64,000 bases of DNA from Flavobacterium sp. SUN052 (GTDB lineage Bacteria > Bacteroidota > Bacteroidia > Flavobacteriales > Flavobacteriaceae). The number at the start of each line of letters is the position of its first letter. Positions within the stretch are counted from its first letter, which is position 1. Both the position numbers and the translations under genes were made by a program. The DNA is taken from assembly GCF_028867935.1 (NCBI RefSeq), contig NZ_JAPQNS010000002.1:310001-374000 (forward strand). The letters are read 5' to 3'. The notes beneath the pieces were generated by a model. The model searched no databases. It had not been told where the DNA came from and saw only the letters and a program-made list of their open reading frames with translations. This document shows positions 9,355 through 17,608 of this stretch, piece by piece.

Positions 9355-9503
9355 GTTACTAGAAACCGCATTGCAATGGTGGAAAAAAGCGCCGTAGGTG
9401 CGGTATGTTACTAGAAACCGCATTGCAATGATGGAATAGAGTTCCGTAGGTGCGCCATGTTTTTGGCGCGTCACGATGAACATGCCGCACCTACGGCGCT
9501 CCA
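9355..9503. repeat. 52-bp tandem repeat with an inverted third copy
   Basis: Two units with a 52-bp period (9355-9406, 9407-9458), each starting GTTACTAGAAACCGCATTGC and containing CCGTAGGTGCG. A partial inverted copy follows at 9481-9503 (CATGCCGCACCTACGGCGCT). The wider gap 9191-9585 holds nothing else that I can support; the open frame across these repeats is not protein-like. Confidence 0.8.
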
Positions 9504-9585
9504 CTAGGCCAATGATCTTATCGATTGCTATTGACATATCGCCCTGCTAGGGCTTGCACAGGCGAAAAGGCATCATTTACCTAAA

Positions 9586-10657
9586 TGAGGGGTGGGCATT
9601 ATTGGAAATTGGTTCTGAATGTTTCCATGCTGCCCAACTCTCGCTGATTGGCGTAATTATCGTACATCATCAATTGAACCGTACAGGTAGCCGTCAGTAA
9701 GTAACTACTGACCCGCTCTAAACCTCGATAAGGCAGTTGATGCTCCCCGATAAGCCCTGTCAAGGCTTTTAAATGAGCAAAACAAGGCTCAATCGATGGT
9801 TTGCGACGACCATAGCCCAACCGACCCAAGACACAACCGGCTAAATCATTGTAATACTGTTGGAACTGGGTCAGAACTTGATCGGCTTTGAAGAGCGAAG
9901 GCGTAAGGACGATAACCGAAAACTGGTCATAAAGGGCGGCCAGAGTCGCCAGCGAAAAGTAGCCCTTATCCGCCATGAGCATGCTCAAATGCGTTCGAAG
10001 GGGACCAACCAGGGTTGGCAACAAGGTATAATCTTTGGTCGAAGCGGTCGTCACAGTAGCCATGAGCGGAAATCGGTAGCGATTGCAGATTACGTGCAGC
10101 CCGTAGCCAAATCGCCAGCCGTGGTAATCGCTTTTAGCCCAAGAGGCTTGGGTGTCAATACTAGAGTGGGGAACCACCCCTAGCAGCATGTGCTGTTTAT
10201 GCCAGAGCCCGCCCAAAGCGCGAAAGACGCTTTTATCCGCATAGCTACAGGCATAGCCAAAGCGCGAATAATTCTGGGCAAGACATTGCCGGGCCATGGT
10301 GGGTATAAGTGTCTGTAAGACAGCTGGTAGTGCCAAAAATCGCCGTCGAATCGTTTTGCGGTCGGGCGCTTTTTGCCAGCCCAGTAGCCTAAAGTTGGTT
10401 TTGGCCCATTGATGCATGGTCTTGAACGCGTGGATTCGTTTGAGGAGCATGAGCATGAAAAACAAGACAAAGGACATGGTTGAAAAGAGCTCTGGCTTTC
10501 CTCGTTTTGGTTGTTGCGGAGGCCGTTGCAGCCAGACGGCATTTAGAAACTCAAGCAAAGAGGTTAATTTCGCTTCCATGGGGCCGCGTGTGTAAGGTGA
10601 AAGATTTGGTCGTCAATCCCTGAACACACGCTGGTTCCTATTTACGCCCACCCCTCA
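9586..10657 (-). mobile_element. Complete insertion sequence, about 1.07 kb, IS4/IS5-like
   Basis: Terminal inverted repeats start TGAGGGGTGGGC at 9586 and end GCCCACCCCTCA at 10657, with imperfect extension inwards. A 9-bp direct repeat TTACCTAAA flanks it (9577-9585 and 10659-10667, the right copy one base away from the end), consistent with a target-site duplication. One transposase gene fills it. Ends and gene are intact, so it may still move. The right end is 56 bp from the tRNA-Ser gene. Confidence 0.85.
9599..10579 (-). CDS. DDE transposase (IS4/IS5 superfamily)
   Basis: A 326-residue transposase. The N-terminal helical domain (DRKTIRRRFLALP) is followed by the catalytic core with candidate acidic residues in YADKSVFRALGG, in SMLMADKGYFS and in KPSIEPCFAHLKAL, which fits the D-D-E order with the C1-type R-x-x-x-E signature shape of this superfamily. 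The gene ends 13 bp inside the left terminal repeat and starts 78 bp inside the right one. No frameshift is seen, so it looks functional. Superfamily is fairly sure; the exact IS family needs a database comparison. Confidence 0.88.
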   Translation of the reverse strand: MEAKLTSLLEFLNAVWLQRPPQQPKRGKPELFSTMSFVLFFMLMLLKRIHAFKTMHQWAKTNFRLLGWQKAPDRKTIRRRFLALPAVLQTLIPTMARQCLAQNYSRFGYACSYADKSVFRALGGLWHKQHMLLGVVPHSSIDTQASWAKSDYHGWRFGYGLHVICNRYRFPLMATVTTASTKDYTLLPTLVGPLRTHLSMLMADKGYFSLATLAALYDQFSVIVLTPSLFKADQVLTQFQQYYNDLAGCVLGRLGYGRRKPSIEPCFAHLKALTGLIGEHQLPYRGLERVSSYLLTATCTVQLMMYDNYANQRELGSMETFRTNFQ

Positions 10658-10694
10658 GTTACCTAAATAGACGAAATCTTCCAATTAAAAGACG

Positions 10695-10702
10695 TAATTT
10701 TG
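10695..10702 (+). promoter_or_regulatory. Candidate -7 element of the tRNA-Ser promoter
   Basis: TAATTTTG matches the Bacteroidota TANNTTTG box and lies 12 bp before the tRNA. No clear TTG is found 19-21 bp upstream; that position lies only a few bases beyond the IS target duplication. Confidence 0.5.
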
Positions 10703-10713
10703 CACCTCCAAAC

Positions 10714-10800
10714 AGAGAGGTGTCCGAGTGGTTGAAGGAGCACGCCTGGAAAGTGTGTATGCGGGTAACCGTATCGAGAGTTCGAATCTCTTCCTCTCTG
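10714..10800 (+). tRNA. tRNA-Ser (anticodon GGA)
   Basis: An 87-nt class II tRNA. The acceptor stem AGAGAGG (10714-10720) pairs with CCTCTCT (10793-10799), with G as discriminator. The anticodon stem CACGC/GTGTG encloses the loop CTGGAAA, giving anticodon GGA at 10748-10750, which reads UCC/UCU. A long variable arm (TATGCGGGTAACCGTATC) and the T arm (GAGAGTTCGAATCTC) are as expected for tRNA-Ser. CCA is not encoded. Confidence 0.96.
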
Positions 10801-10821
10801 CTGAATGAATTGACTGTCACC

Positions 10822-10849
10822 AAGCCTGCTCAGATGAGTGGGCTTTTTT
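10822..10849 (+). terminator. Terminator after tRNA-Ser
   Basis: Hairpin AAGCC-TG-CTCA / TGAG-TG-GGCTT followed by a run of six T, 22 bp after the tRNA. Confidence 0.6.
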
Positions 10850-10954
10850 GCTTAAAGCCAATTTTACCGTCCTGATGCCACCCACATTGCTCAATCTGAT
10901 GCAAGTGTTACGCGATGTTCCATGCACGGCGCCAAAGGTCACGGGGGATGTGCA

Positions 10955-11010
10955 ATCTTTTACAAAAAAGCCCCAGAATCTTTCGATTCTGGGGCTTTTT
11001 TGTAAAAGAT
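10955..11010. terminator. Strong bidirectional terminator
   Basis: A perfect 26-bp inverted repeat with a TTTC loop; the stem includes GCCCCAGAATC and is bounded by A6/T6 runs on each side. It lies between the rightward tRNA and the stop of the leftward secreted-protein gene, so it can end transcripts from both sides. Confidence 0.85.
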
Positions 11011-11023
11011 TCATCTTAGCTTC

Positions 11024-11737
11024 TCAAAACGTCCCCGTCACTGTGGCCCGACATTCCTTGAATCGACTAAACACGGTGATGATATACGGGCCAGCCTGAG
11101 TAATCAGGAAGGAGCCAATTGCGTTCTGTTCTGATTGGCGAATCTCGTAACCGTTGATGCGGTCTACCAGCTTCAACCGCTCATAGCTAGCCCCGCCCGA
11201 TGCCTGCACAGCCAGGCCATCGGGTGTACTAGCTGTGATACTGCTGATAGTGGCGGGAAAGGTCGTGCAGAAAGTCGATCCTGAAACCGTAACGGTATAG
11301 TTACCACTCTCGCAGAGGTATGAGTCTAACTGAAGTGCGTACTCTCCACGGGATGGTACAGTAAACGTGACGGAGTAAGTACTTGGCCCTTCTGACTCGG
11401 TTAAACCGCCACCCGTTTTCACATCGGCCAATGTTCCCTCTTCCTGAAAATCACCAATATCAACGCTTCCATCAGGCGCTTTATAAACCCATACAAAGGA
11501 ATTATATGAATTTGAAACGTTTATAGTTATCTGGTCACCCGCATTGGCATTAAAAACAAACCAGGGGTGATCTACATTTGACTGTGTATATGCGCCGGTA
11601 AACGTACCCATTCCTGTATGGTCAATATCCGATACTCTCGCTCTATCGTGGCATGCATAAGCCTTCACCGACATTACCAGCAGCCCCATCACAATTAAGC
11701 TTAGGATAGAGAGTTTTTTTAGGAGCCAGGTACTCAT
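11024..11737 (-). CDS. Secreted protein with pre-peptidase-like beta-sandwich domain
   Basis: 237 residues from the ATG at 11737. This start gives a standard signal peptide (MSTWLLKKLSILSLIVMGLL...AYA), whereas the longer frame reaches 34 codons into an AT-rich leader. The mature part, GAYTQSNVDHPWFVFNANAGDQITINV...YSVTFTVPSRGEYALQLDSYLCESGNYTVTVSG, resembles the bacterial pre-peptidase C-terminal (PPC) type beta-sandwich. It is followed by a second small domain (STFCTTFPATISSITASTPD). Five cysteines in the mature part may form disulfides. No catalytic motif is seen. Stand-alone gene, shut off by the 10955-11010 terminator. Function unknown; probably extracellular. Confidence 0.7.
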   Translation of the reverse strand: MSTWLLKKLSILSLIVMGLLVMSVKAYACHDRARVSDIDHTGMGTFTGAYTQSNVDHPWFVFNANAGDQITINVSNSYNSFVWVYKAPDGSVDIGDFQEEGTLADVKTGGGLTESEGPSTYSVTFTVPSRGEYALQLDSYLCESGNYTVTVSGSTFCTTFPATISSITASTPDGLAVQASGGASYERLKLVDRINGYEIRQSEQNAIGSFLITQAGPYIITVFSRFKECRATVTGTF

Positions 11738-12220
11738 TTGCGGCCCCACATTGACAATCAATGTGTTGTTATTTAAGTAAATAGTGTTCATAAAAAGGAG
11801 TGAAAAAGTTAAAACAACGCAATATATGTTTTCACTCATATGATATTAAACTTAAAAAAAATAAAAGAACACTTACTTTTTTACCTAAAATGCACATTTG
11901 TTTGCTTATCTACTTTTAGCTGGTTTTAGTCTGGAAACTTTTTAATTGCAGTACCGCCGATACATCGTGCCCTACCAGTCAAGCTTCGATAAGACAGTAG
12001 GTAAGTTCTTACGAGCCTGCCGCCACTCTGGGCACTTGTGCAACAATAAACCATTTAGCAACGCCAACGCGTGCAGTCCTGACGTAATCACGTAGGTTGC
12101 AGCCCTGATTCTTTGTCCAAGCGGTTCTTAACAAACTATAAACCCCACTTAGCAATGGGGTTTTGTTTTCCCCACACCGCAAAAGGCCGTATCTTTGGGC
12201 CTTAGACTCACACATTCAGA
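11738..12220. other. Gene-free stretch of 483 bp
   Basis: The left part (to about 11960) is AT-rich leader of the secreted-protein gene. At 12140-12165 there is a hairpin AAACCCCA / TGGGGTTT followed by T's. TATCTTTG at 12190-12197 is a candidate -7 box 23 bp before the transglycosylase gene, with a TTTG at 12162-12165 that is a few bases too far upstream for an ideal -33 box. No credible gene is seen. Confidence 0.6.
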
Positions 12221-14440
12221 ATGACTGCTGGTCAACGAAAAGCACTCCGCATCACCGGCTGGGCCTTATTGGGATTATTTTTGCTCGGCGCTATTGGCGC
12301 GGGCTATGCCTATACCAAACGCGAAGAACTCCTGCGCGTAGCCCTCGACAGAGGCACAAAAAAAGCCAAACGGGATTATAAACTCGATCTCAAAATTGGA
12401 TCAGCCAAGTTTACCGGCCTTAGCTCGGTAGCCTTCACCGATATATCTATTGTACCCGAGCAGCGCGATAGTCTTGTCCGTCTGAACCGCGTAGAAGTGG
12501 GCGTTCGATTGTGGCCTATGCTGCTGGGACAAATTGCGCTGTCGGATTTGACGCTCGAAAATGGCATGGTGCAGGTGGTCCGGCGCGATTCGCTAACCAA
12601 TATTGACTTCATTCTACGGCGCAAAAAACGCGATTCAACATCCACCGAAACCCGTCGTGTTAACCTCGCCGATGTGGCTGAAAACCTGATCGACGAGTTG
12701 CTCTCTAAAATACCTAACAACCTCAATGTTAGAAATTTAGATTTCCGCTTGGCCGATACTCAGAAAGACACTACCCAACGGCTGTCATTATTTACGGAGC
12801 AGGCCATCATCGACAATCAGGATGTTTCATCGACGCTCCGACTCAATGGAAACGAAGCAACCTGGCACATATCCGGCACCGCCGACCCCGCCGACCGCGA
12901 GTATAATCTGGCGTTGTACGCTGATGGGAAGCCACTGGAATTGAAGTATTTAGAGAGTCGCTATAAACTCAAGCTACAAGCCGATACGCTCCGTGCTGAA
13001 CTGAAAGACGTTGACCGCTCTGGTGGCGAGTTTCGGCTCGAAGGCGCTGGATCGGTGCGAAATCTGCGCATAAACCACCCGGCTGTTGCCCGCACCGATG
13101 TATTCGTTGACCGGGCCGCGATGGACGCCAACGTGTTTGTGGGCGAGAACTACGTGGGCATCGACAGCTCGTCGGTGGTGTATCTGGGCGAGGTTAGTGC
13201 GAGGCCGTTTGTGAAATACACCCTGTCGCCCACGAAGCAGTACGAAGTGCAGCTCCACAGCGACATGATGAATGCGCAGGCGCTGTTCAATTCCTTTCCG
13301 CAAGGACTGTTTGAGTCGCTGGAAGGTATGCAGGTGTCGGGCAAGTTGAAGTATGATCTGGCATTTCAACTAGATGAAGCTTTACCCGACTCCGTGAAGT
13401 TCAATTCGGGTTTAACGCCCGAGAACTTCAAGATTCTGCGCATGGGCAGGGTTGATTTGGGCAAAATGAACAACTCGTTTGTTTTTACGCCGTATGAGAA
13501 AGAAAAGCCCGTCCGCGACATTATTGTTGGTCCCGAAAACCCCGATTTCACTCCGCTTTCGGCCATTTCGCCCGATTTACGGAATGCAGTGCTAACCTCG
13601 GAAGATTACAATTTCATGACCCACAAGGGTTTCAACGAGAAAGCGTTTCGGGTATCTATAGCGACCAATTTTAAAGAGAAGAAATTCAAGCGGGGAGCCA
13701 GTACCATTTCGATGCAGCTGGTTAAAAACGTGTATCTGAACCGCAATAAAACCCTGTCGCGCAAGGTCGAGGAGATTCTGATTGTGTGGCTCATTGAAAA
13801 TGGGCGGCTGGTCCCGAAAGACCGAATGTACGAAGCCTACCTGAACCTGATCGAGTGGGGCCGTAACATCTACGGTATTGGCGAGGCTGCCCGGTATTAT
13901 TTTGGCAAAACACCCGCCGAACTTAATCTGGGCGAAAGTATTTTTCTAGCGTTTGTGATTCCGAGCCCCAAACGAGCCATTAGTTGGTTCAATCCCGATG
14001 GGTCGCTGCAAACCCGCAATGTGCGCGGCTATTTCCGCATTATTGGCCGGATTATGGCCCGACGCGGACTCACTGCACCGGATAGTGGTGCCTATGGGTT
14101 CTACAATGTTCGGCTTCGCGAGGGTCTCCGTCAGCAGGTGGCCCCCATCGACAGCATACAGACCGACAGTCTGATGATTGACAACGAGGATGAAGGTGGC
14201 GGCATCGACGACTTCTTCAAACGGCTTTTCAACGGCAACCGCGACAAAGACAAAGATGACGACGATGACAACTCCGTGCAGCCTCAATCCGACAAAAGCA
14301 GCAGAACCACAGGCACTCCCGCTACCACTGCCCCCAGCGATACCGTGAAGACCCGCAAACAACTCCGGCAGGAACGCCGTGAACGCAAACGACGCGAACG
14401 CGAAGAGCAGGACAAACAGTCTGAGGGGTTATTGAATTAG
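12221..14440 (+). CDS. Monofunctional GT51 peptidoglycan glycosyltransferase with long N-terminal domain
   Basis: 739 residues, anchored by one N-terminal membrane helix (ALRITGWALLGLFLLGAIGAG region). Residues about 40-430 form a long beta-rich region like the AsmA-type domains of envelope proteins. At about 440-620 lies the glycosyltransferase 51 domain, with LTSEDYNFMTHKGF (catalytic Glu), RGASTISMQLVKN, LSRKVEEI and EAYLNLIEWGRNIYGIGEAA. It polymerises lipid II into glycan strands in the periplasm. No transpeptidase domain follows; the tail is a charged, low-complexity stretch (DKDKDDDDDN, then RQERRERKRREREEQ). The combination is unlike class A PBPs and like MtgA only in the core. Confidence 0.88.
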   Translation: MTAGQRKALRITGWALLGLFLLGAIGAGYAYTKREELLRVALDRGTKKAKRDYKLDLKIGSAKFTGLSSVAFTDISIVPEQRDSLVRLNRVEVGVRLWPMLLGQIALSDLTLENGMVQVVRRDSLTNIDFILRRKKRDSTSTETRRVNLADVAENLIDELLSKIPNNLNVRNLDFRLADTQKDTTQRLSLFTEQAIIDNQDVSSTLRLNGNEATWHISGTADPADREYNLALYADGKPLELKYLESRYKLKLQADTLRAELKDVDRSGGEFRLEGAGSVRNLRINHPAVARTDVFVDRAAMDANVFVGENYVGIDSSSVVYLGEVSARPFVKYTLSPTKQYEVQLHSDMMNAQALFNSFPQGLFESLEGMQVSGKLKYDLAFQLDEALPDSVKFNSGLTPENFKILRMGRVDLGKMNNSFVFTPYEKEKPVRDIIVGPENPDFTPLSAISPDLRNAVLTSEDYNFMTHKGFNEKAFRVSIATNFKEKKFKRGASTISMQLVKNVYLNRNKTLSRKVEEILIVWLIENGRLVPKDRMYEAYLNLIEWGRNIYGIGEAARYYFGKTPAELNLGESIFLAFVIPSPKRAISWFNPDGSLQTRNVRGYFRIIGRIMARRGLTAPDSGAYGFYNVRLREGLRQQVAPIDSIQTDSLMIDNEDEGGGIDDFFKRLFNGNRDKDKDDDDDNSVQPQSDKSSRTTGTPATTAPSDTVKTRKQLRQERRERKRREREEQDKQSEGLLN

Positions 14441-14503
14441 AGGGAAGTGAATACTTATAAAGGATAGCCAAAGTATATTGCGTGGAAATTTTAACCCCAC
14501 CCA

Positions 14504-14944
14504 ATGAATATCGTTCCTTATCCTTTAGCGGAATTGGATCATCTCCACTTTCGCTTTGCAAGTGTTAGTTCTCTTAAAACAATTCAAAAAGTTATCGTCT
14601 ATTCTCCTCTACCTGATGCCAATTTTTATAATCTAGCGCTTCTGGACGAGAACGAGGATGGTACATTAGATGATCTAACAGTTAGCGATAATCAGGATAT
14701 GCCCCGTGTACTAGCTACTGTAATAGCGTCGATACATATATTCTTTCAGCACCACCCTACAAAAATTCTTCTGTTCCAGGGAAGCACACCCGCCCGTACT
14801 CGGTTATATAGAGTGGCTATCTCGCAAAATCTTGCGTTATTTGAAGAGACATTTATAGTGAAAGGTTTGTTAGGAAAGAAGTTTGAAAGCTTCCAGCCTA
14901 ACCGTTCTTATGGAGCCTTCAGCGTAAGTTTAAAAAATAGATAA
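14504..14944 (+). CDS. DUF6934 family protein
   Basis: 146 residues, no signal peptide. The layout YPLAELDHLHFRFASVS...FYNLALLDENEDGTLDD...VLATVIASIHIFFQHHPTKILLFQGSTPARTRLY...F..GLLGKKFESFQPNRSYGAF matches the DUF6934 family, which is widespread in Bacteroidota. The function is unknown. The next ATG follows 4 bp after the stop, so it forms a two-gene unit with the 48-residue basic protein. Such tight pairs with a small basic partner have the layout of toxin-antitoxin modules, but no toxin fold can be named. Confidence 0.75.
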   Translation: MNIVPYPLAELDHLHFRFASVSSLKTIQKVIVYSPLPDANFYNLALLDENEDGTLDDLTVSDNQDMPRVLATVIASIHIFFQHHPTKILLFQGSTPARTRLYRVAISQNLALFEETFIVKGLLGKKFESFQPNRSYGAFSVSLKNR

Positions 14945-14948
14945 TCCG

Positions 14949-15095
14949 ATGAAAACTGCTCAGGAATCAAATCTTATTTCCAAGCCTGTTAAACGTAAGG
15001 GACGTTACTCATCAATAGAGAAAGCTCTCGCAGCAAAACAAAAGCATTTGTCGGCTACTCTGAAAGGAGTTGATTTATCAAAGCTTACTTCATGA
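14949..15095 (+). CDS. 48-residue basic protein paired with DUF6934
   Basis: ATG at 14949, stop TGA at 15093-15095. The product begins MKTAQESNLISKPVKRKGRY and continues SSIEKALAAKQKHL and ends LKGVDLSKLTS; it is strongly basic and probably helical. It starts 4 bp after the DUF6934 stop and shares its AT-rich composition, so it is probably a translated partner. No known domain. It is not a remnant of a longer gene as far as I can see. Confidence 0.6.
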   Translation: MKTAQESNLISKPVKRKGRYSSIEKALAAKQKHLSATLKGVDLSKLTS

Positions 15096-15145
15096 GTTTA
15101 TGATAGTAGCCTTTATATAAAACAGTTGCTACTAACTATTTATTC

Positions 15146-15571
15146 ATGCTTCCCAACACCTGGTGGTTCTTCGCGTTGCTTTCGGCGGTTTTTGCGGCTC
15201 TGACGGCGGTTTTGGCTAAAGTTGGCATCAAAAACGTTGATTCTGATTTGGCTACAGCCATCCGTACCACTGTGATTCTGGTGGTTGCCTGGAGCATTGC
15301 TTTGGCTCGCGGGGCTACAGTTGGGCTACCTATGCTGTCGGGGAAAACATATCTGTTTCTGGGTTTGTCGGGGCTGGCAACCGGGTTATCCTGGCTATGT
15401 TATTTCAGGGCCTTGCAGCTTGGCACAGTAACTCAGGTTGCCCCGGTCGACAAGCTCAGCGTAGCGTTAGCCATTGTACTGGCAGTCATATTTCTGGGGG
15501 AAACGCTCACCCTAAAAACGTCGCTCGGAGCTGGGCTGATCATTGCCGGAACGCTGGTATTAATCTGGTAA
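15146..15571 (+). CDS. Small EamA-type (DMT superfamily) transporter
   Basis: 141 residues with five predicted membrane helices (WWFFALLSAVFAALTAVLA, AIRTTVILVVAWSIALA, YLFLGLSGLATGLSWLCYF, LSVALAIVLAVIFLG, SLGAGLIIAGTLVLIW). This is one EamA repeat rather than the usual two, so it probably works as a dimer. The PVDKLSVALAIVLAVIFLGE segment is typical of the family. Substrate unknown (relatives export amino acids or metabolites). Single gene closed by a hairpin right after the stop. Confidence 0.85.
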   Translation: MLPNTWWFFALLSAVFAALTAVLAKVGIKNVDSDLATAIRTTVILVVAWSIALARGATVGLPMLSGKTYLFLGLSGLATGLSWLCYFRALQLGTVTQVAPVDKLSVALAIVLAVIFLGETLTLKTSLGAGLIIAGTLVLIW

Positions 15572-15599
15572 AACCCAGCCATTGTACAACGGCTGGGTT
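15572..15599 (+). terminator. Terminator of the EamA gene
   Basis: Perfect 9-bp stem AACCCAGCC / GGCTGGGTT with a 10-nt loop, starting at the last base of the stop codon. T-run is short. Confidence 0.65.
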
Positions 15600-15620
15600 C
15601 GTCATTATGGGCAGTAGGGC

Positions 15621-16205
15621 TCAATCCGGTATAAACGTGAACTCCGGGAAGCCGTACAGTTCGGTTTTTACATTCGTTACAACGTCGGGAAACAAAGCGG
15701 TGGCGGTATTCCGGTAGCAGGCGTTGTAGACCAAAATGCTGCCTTTAGTGAACGGCATAAACTCACTACCTCCCGTCTTATAAGCGAACCCGTATTTTTT
15801 GTTGGTACCTCCCGACTGGCTATTGACACTAATCACGTACTTCTTGTTGGCAGTCAATGCTAGTGACTCCACATTATCCAGCGTTAGTTTGTCGGGCGCT
15901 GTTTGTTCGATTGTCTTTTGACGAAGGACCTGTTTCGTATCGAAGTCCCAAATGATAATGCGGTACGTCCCCGGCTCTGGCATTTTGCTCCCAACCTGAG
16001 TTATTTTGCCCGCCACCGACGAGCTAAATACCACGCCCAGTTCCCACGGTCCAGACGTACGCACACCCGGCACAACAGTATTTTCGGTACTCATAAAATT
16101 AGTCAGCGTATTCTCGGCAGGTTTGGCATCGTCGCCTTTCTGGCAACCAATTAGAATTGCTACACATAGCAGCAACAGTAGTCCACTGAAGAGTAAAGAT
16201 TTCAT
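15621..16205 (-). CDS. Lipoprotein with beta-sandwich (DUF4082-like) domain
   Basis: 194 residues. Signal peptide with lipobox (VAILIGC, Cys about residue 21), so it is anchored in a membrane, probably the outer one. The mature part contains GKITQVGSKMPEPGTYRIII, then WDFDTKQVLRQKTIEQ and KKYVISVNSQSG. This pattern of paired strands resembles DUF4082-type beta-sandwiches, but the match is weak. It is convergent with the EamA gene. Function unknown. Confidence 0.65.
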   Translation of the reverse strand: MKSLLFSGLLLLLCVAILIGCQKGDDAKPAENTLTNFMSTENTVVPGVRTSGPWELGVVFSSSVAGKITQVGSKMPEPGTYRIIIWDFDTKQVLRQKTIEQTAPDKLTLDNVESLALTANKKYVISVNSQSGGTNKKYGFAYKTGGSEFMPFTKGSILVYNACYRNTATALFPDVVTNVKTELYGFPEFTFIPD

Positions 16206-16343
16206 GATTTGGTTAAATTAATGATCTGAACCCTTAGTCGGCAGGTAATCTTTTGAGGAAACAAATAGGCTCAACCATTGATTAAACGGTAATAAACAAC
16301 AGTACTCAGACTTCTATTACTCACTATACATTACCCATTACGG

Positions 16344-17492
16344 ATGCAGGATGTAGTTGTTATTGGAGGAGGATTAGCCGGACTGGTGAGCAGCCTCGAA
16401 CTGGCACGGGCCGGTTTTAACGTGACGCTTATCGAGCGCAAAACCTATCCCTTTCATAAAGTCTGCGGGGAATATGTCTCCAACGAAGTCCGACCCTACA
16501 TCGAATCGCTAGGCGTTGATCTGGATGCTCTCAGTGCGGCTACCATTACTCAATTTCAGCTCTCATCCCCCTCAGGGCGTACGTTATCATCGGCACTCGA
16601 TTTGGGTGGTTTCGGAATCAGCCGCTACACGTTGGACTATGAATTATACCAATTTGGCCTGGCAGCTGGCGTACAGTTTGTACTGGGTCAACAGGTTGAA
16701 GCTGTTGCGTTCACCAACTCCAACACGTTCACCATCACTCTCAGCAACGGGCAGCTTCTGCATTCCCGGCTCGTAATCGGTGCTTACGGCAAACGGTCTA
16801 AACTCGACAAAACGCTCGACCGGGCGTTTATGGATAAGTCTTCTCCTTACATCGGGGTGAAATACCACGTTGCGCCCGGCCCGCTATCGGAACCGTTCCC
16901 CAATGATCTGATTGCGTTGCATAATTTTAAGGATGGGTATTGTGGCATGTCGGCGGTGGAGAATGGCCGATATTGTCTGTGTTACCTTACCACTCGCGAT
17001 AACCTGCGCCAGTTCGGCAATATTCCCGATATGGAACGGGCCATCCTCTGGAAAAACCCGCACCTACGCCACGTTTTTGAGACATACAACTTTCTGTATG
17101 ACAAACCCGAAGTAATCAACGAAATATCGTTTGCTCCGAAACAGGCCATCGAAAATCACATTCTGATGGCGGGTGACTCGGCCGGACTCATCACACCCTT
17201 GTGTGGTAATGGTATGGCAATGGCTATTCATGGTGCCAAAGTTGTAAGCGAGTTAAGTTTGCGTTTTCTGCAAAACGAACTGAGCCGATCCGATCTTGAA
17301 CGGCTCTACGAAACGCGATGGAAAGCGTTGTTTGCCCGTCGGCTGTGGGTGGGGCGGACGGTGCAACGGCTCTTTGGCGACGAGCGATTGTCAGAATTAG
17401 CGGTGTCGGCATTTGGGTTATACAAACCAGCTTTGCGAGGTGTTATGCGGCAAACGCACGGAAAAGTGATAGCCGTTACCCAGCCCACATAA
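16344..17492 (+). CDS. FAD-dependent oxidoreductase, geranylgeranyl reductase/RebC-like family
   Basis: 382 residues. The N-terminal FAD-binding Rossmann motif is VVVIGGGLAGLVSSLELARAG with the acidic strand end LIERK. A second FAD motif lies near residue 275 (ILMAGDSAGLITPLCGNGM), the GD-x-A-G signature of the group A flavoprotein family. KVCGEYVSNEV at about residue 40 is typical of geranylgeranyl reductase-like enzymes. Likely a reductase or monooxygenase acting on an isoprenoid or aromatic compound; no biosynthetic neighbours fix the substrate. Confidence 0.82.
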   Translation: MQDVVVIGGGLAGLVSSLELARAGFNVTLIERKTYPFHKVCGEYVSNEVRPYIESLGVDLDALSAATITQFQLSSPSGRTLSSALDLGGFGISRYTLDYELYQFGLAAGVQFVLGQQVEAVAFTNSNTFTITLSNGQLLHSRLVIGAYGKRSKLDKTLDRAFMDKSSPYIGVKYHVAPGPLSEPFPNDLIALHNFKDGYCGMSAVENGRYCLCYLTTRDNLRQFGNIPDMERAILWKNPHLRHVFETYNFLYDKPEVINEISFAPKQAIENHILMAGDSAGLITPLCGNGMAMAIHGAKVVSELSLRFLQNELSRSDLERLYETRWKALFARRLWVGRTVQRLFGDERLSELAVSAFGLYKPALRGVMRQTHGKVIAVTQPT

Positions 17493-17608
17493 TGCCCAAA
17501 AAAGACATTTTCTGCTCAATTGTGTTTATAAAGTAAGTGCTTGCAGATCTGATCCGCTGGCGTATCGCTCAACGTTAATGAACGATGGCCTCTGCCATCG
17601 CCCTACTT

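Noticed and set aside
9355..9458. Start of a CRISPR array
   Set aside because: Only two units that adjoin without spacers, plus an inverted copy; no cas genes.
9244..9537. Leftward open frame of 97 codons across the repeat patch
   Set aside because: It translates the 52-bp tandem repeats and has repeated, non-protein-like segments; no start context.
11738..11839. 34-residue extension of the secreted protein
   Set aside because: The later Met gives a standard signal peptide; the extension is encoded by AT-rich leader.
12009..12215. 68-codon leftward frame upstream of the transglycosylase
   Set aside because: Runs antisense across a hairpin and the candidate promoter and has no recognisable features.
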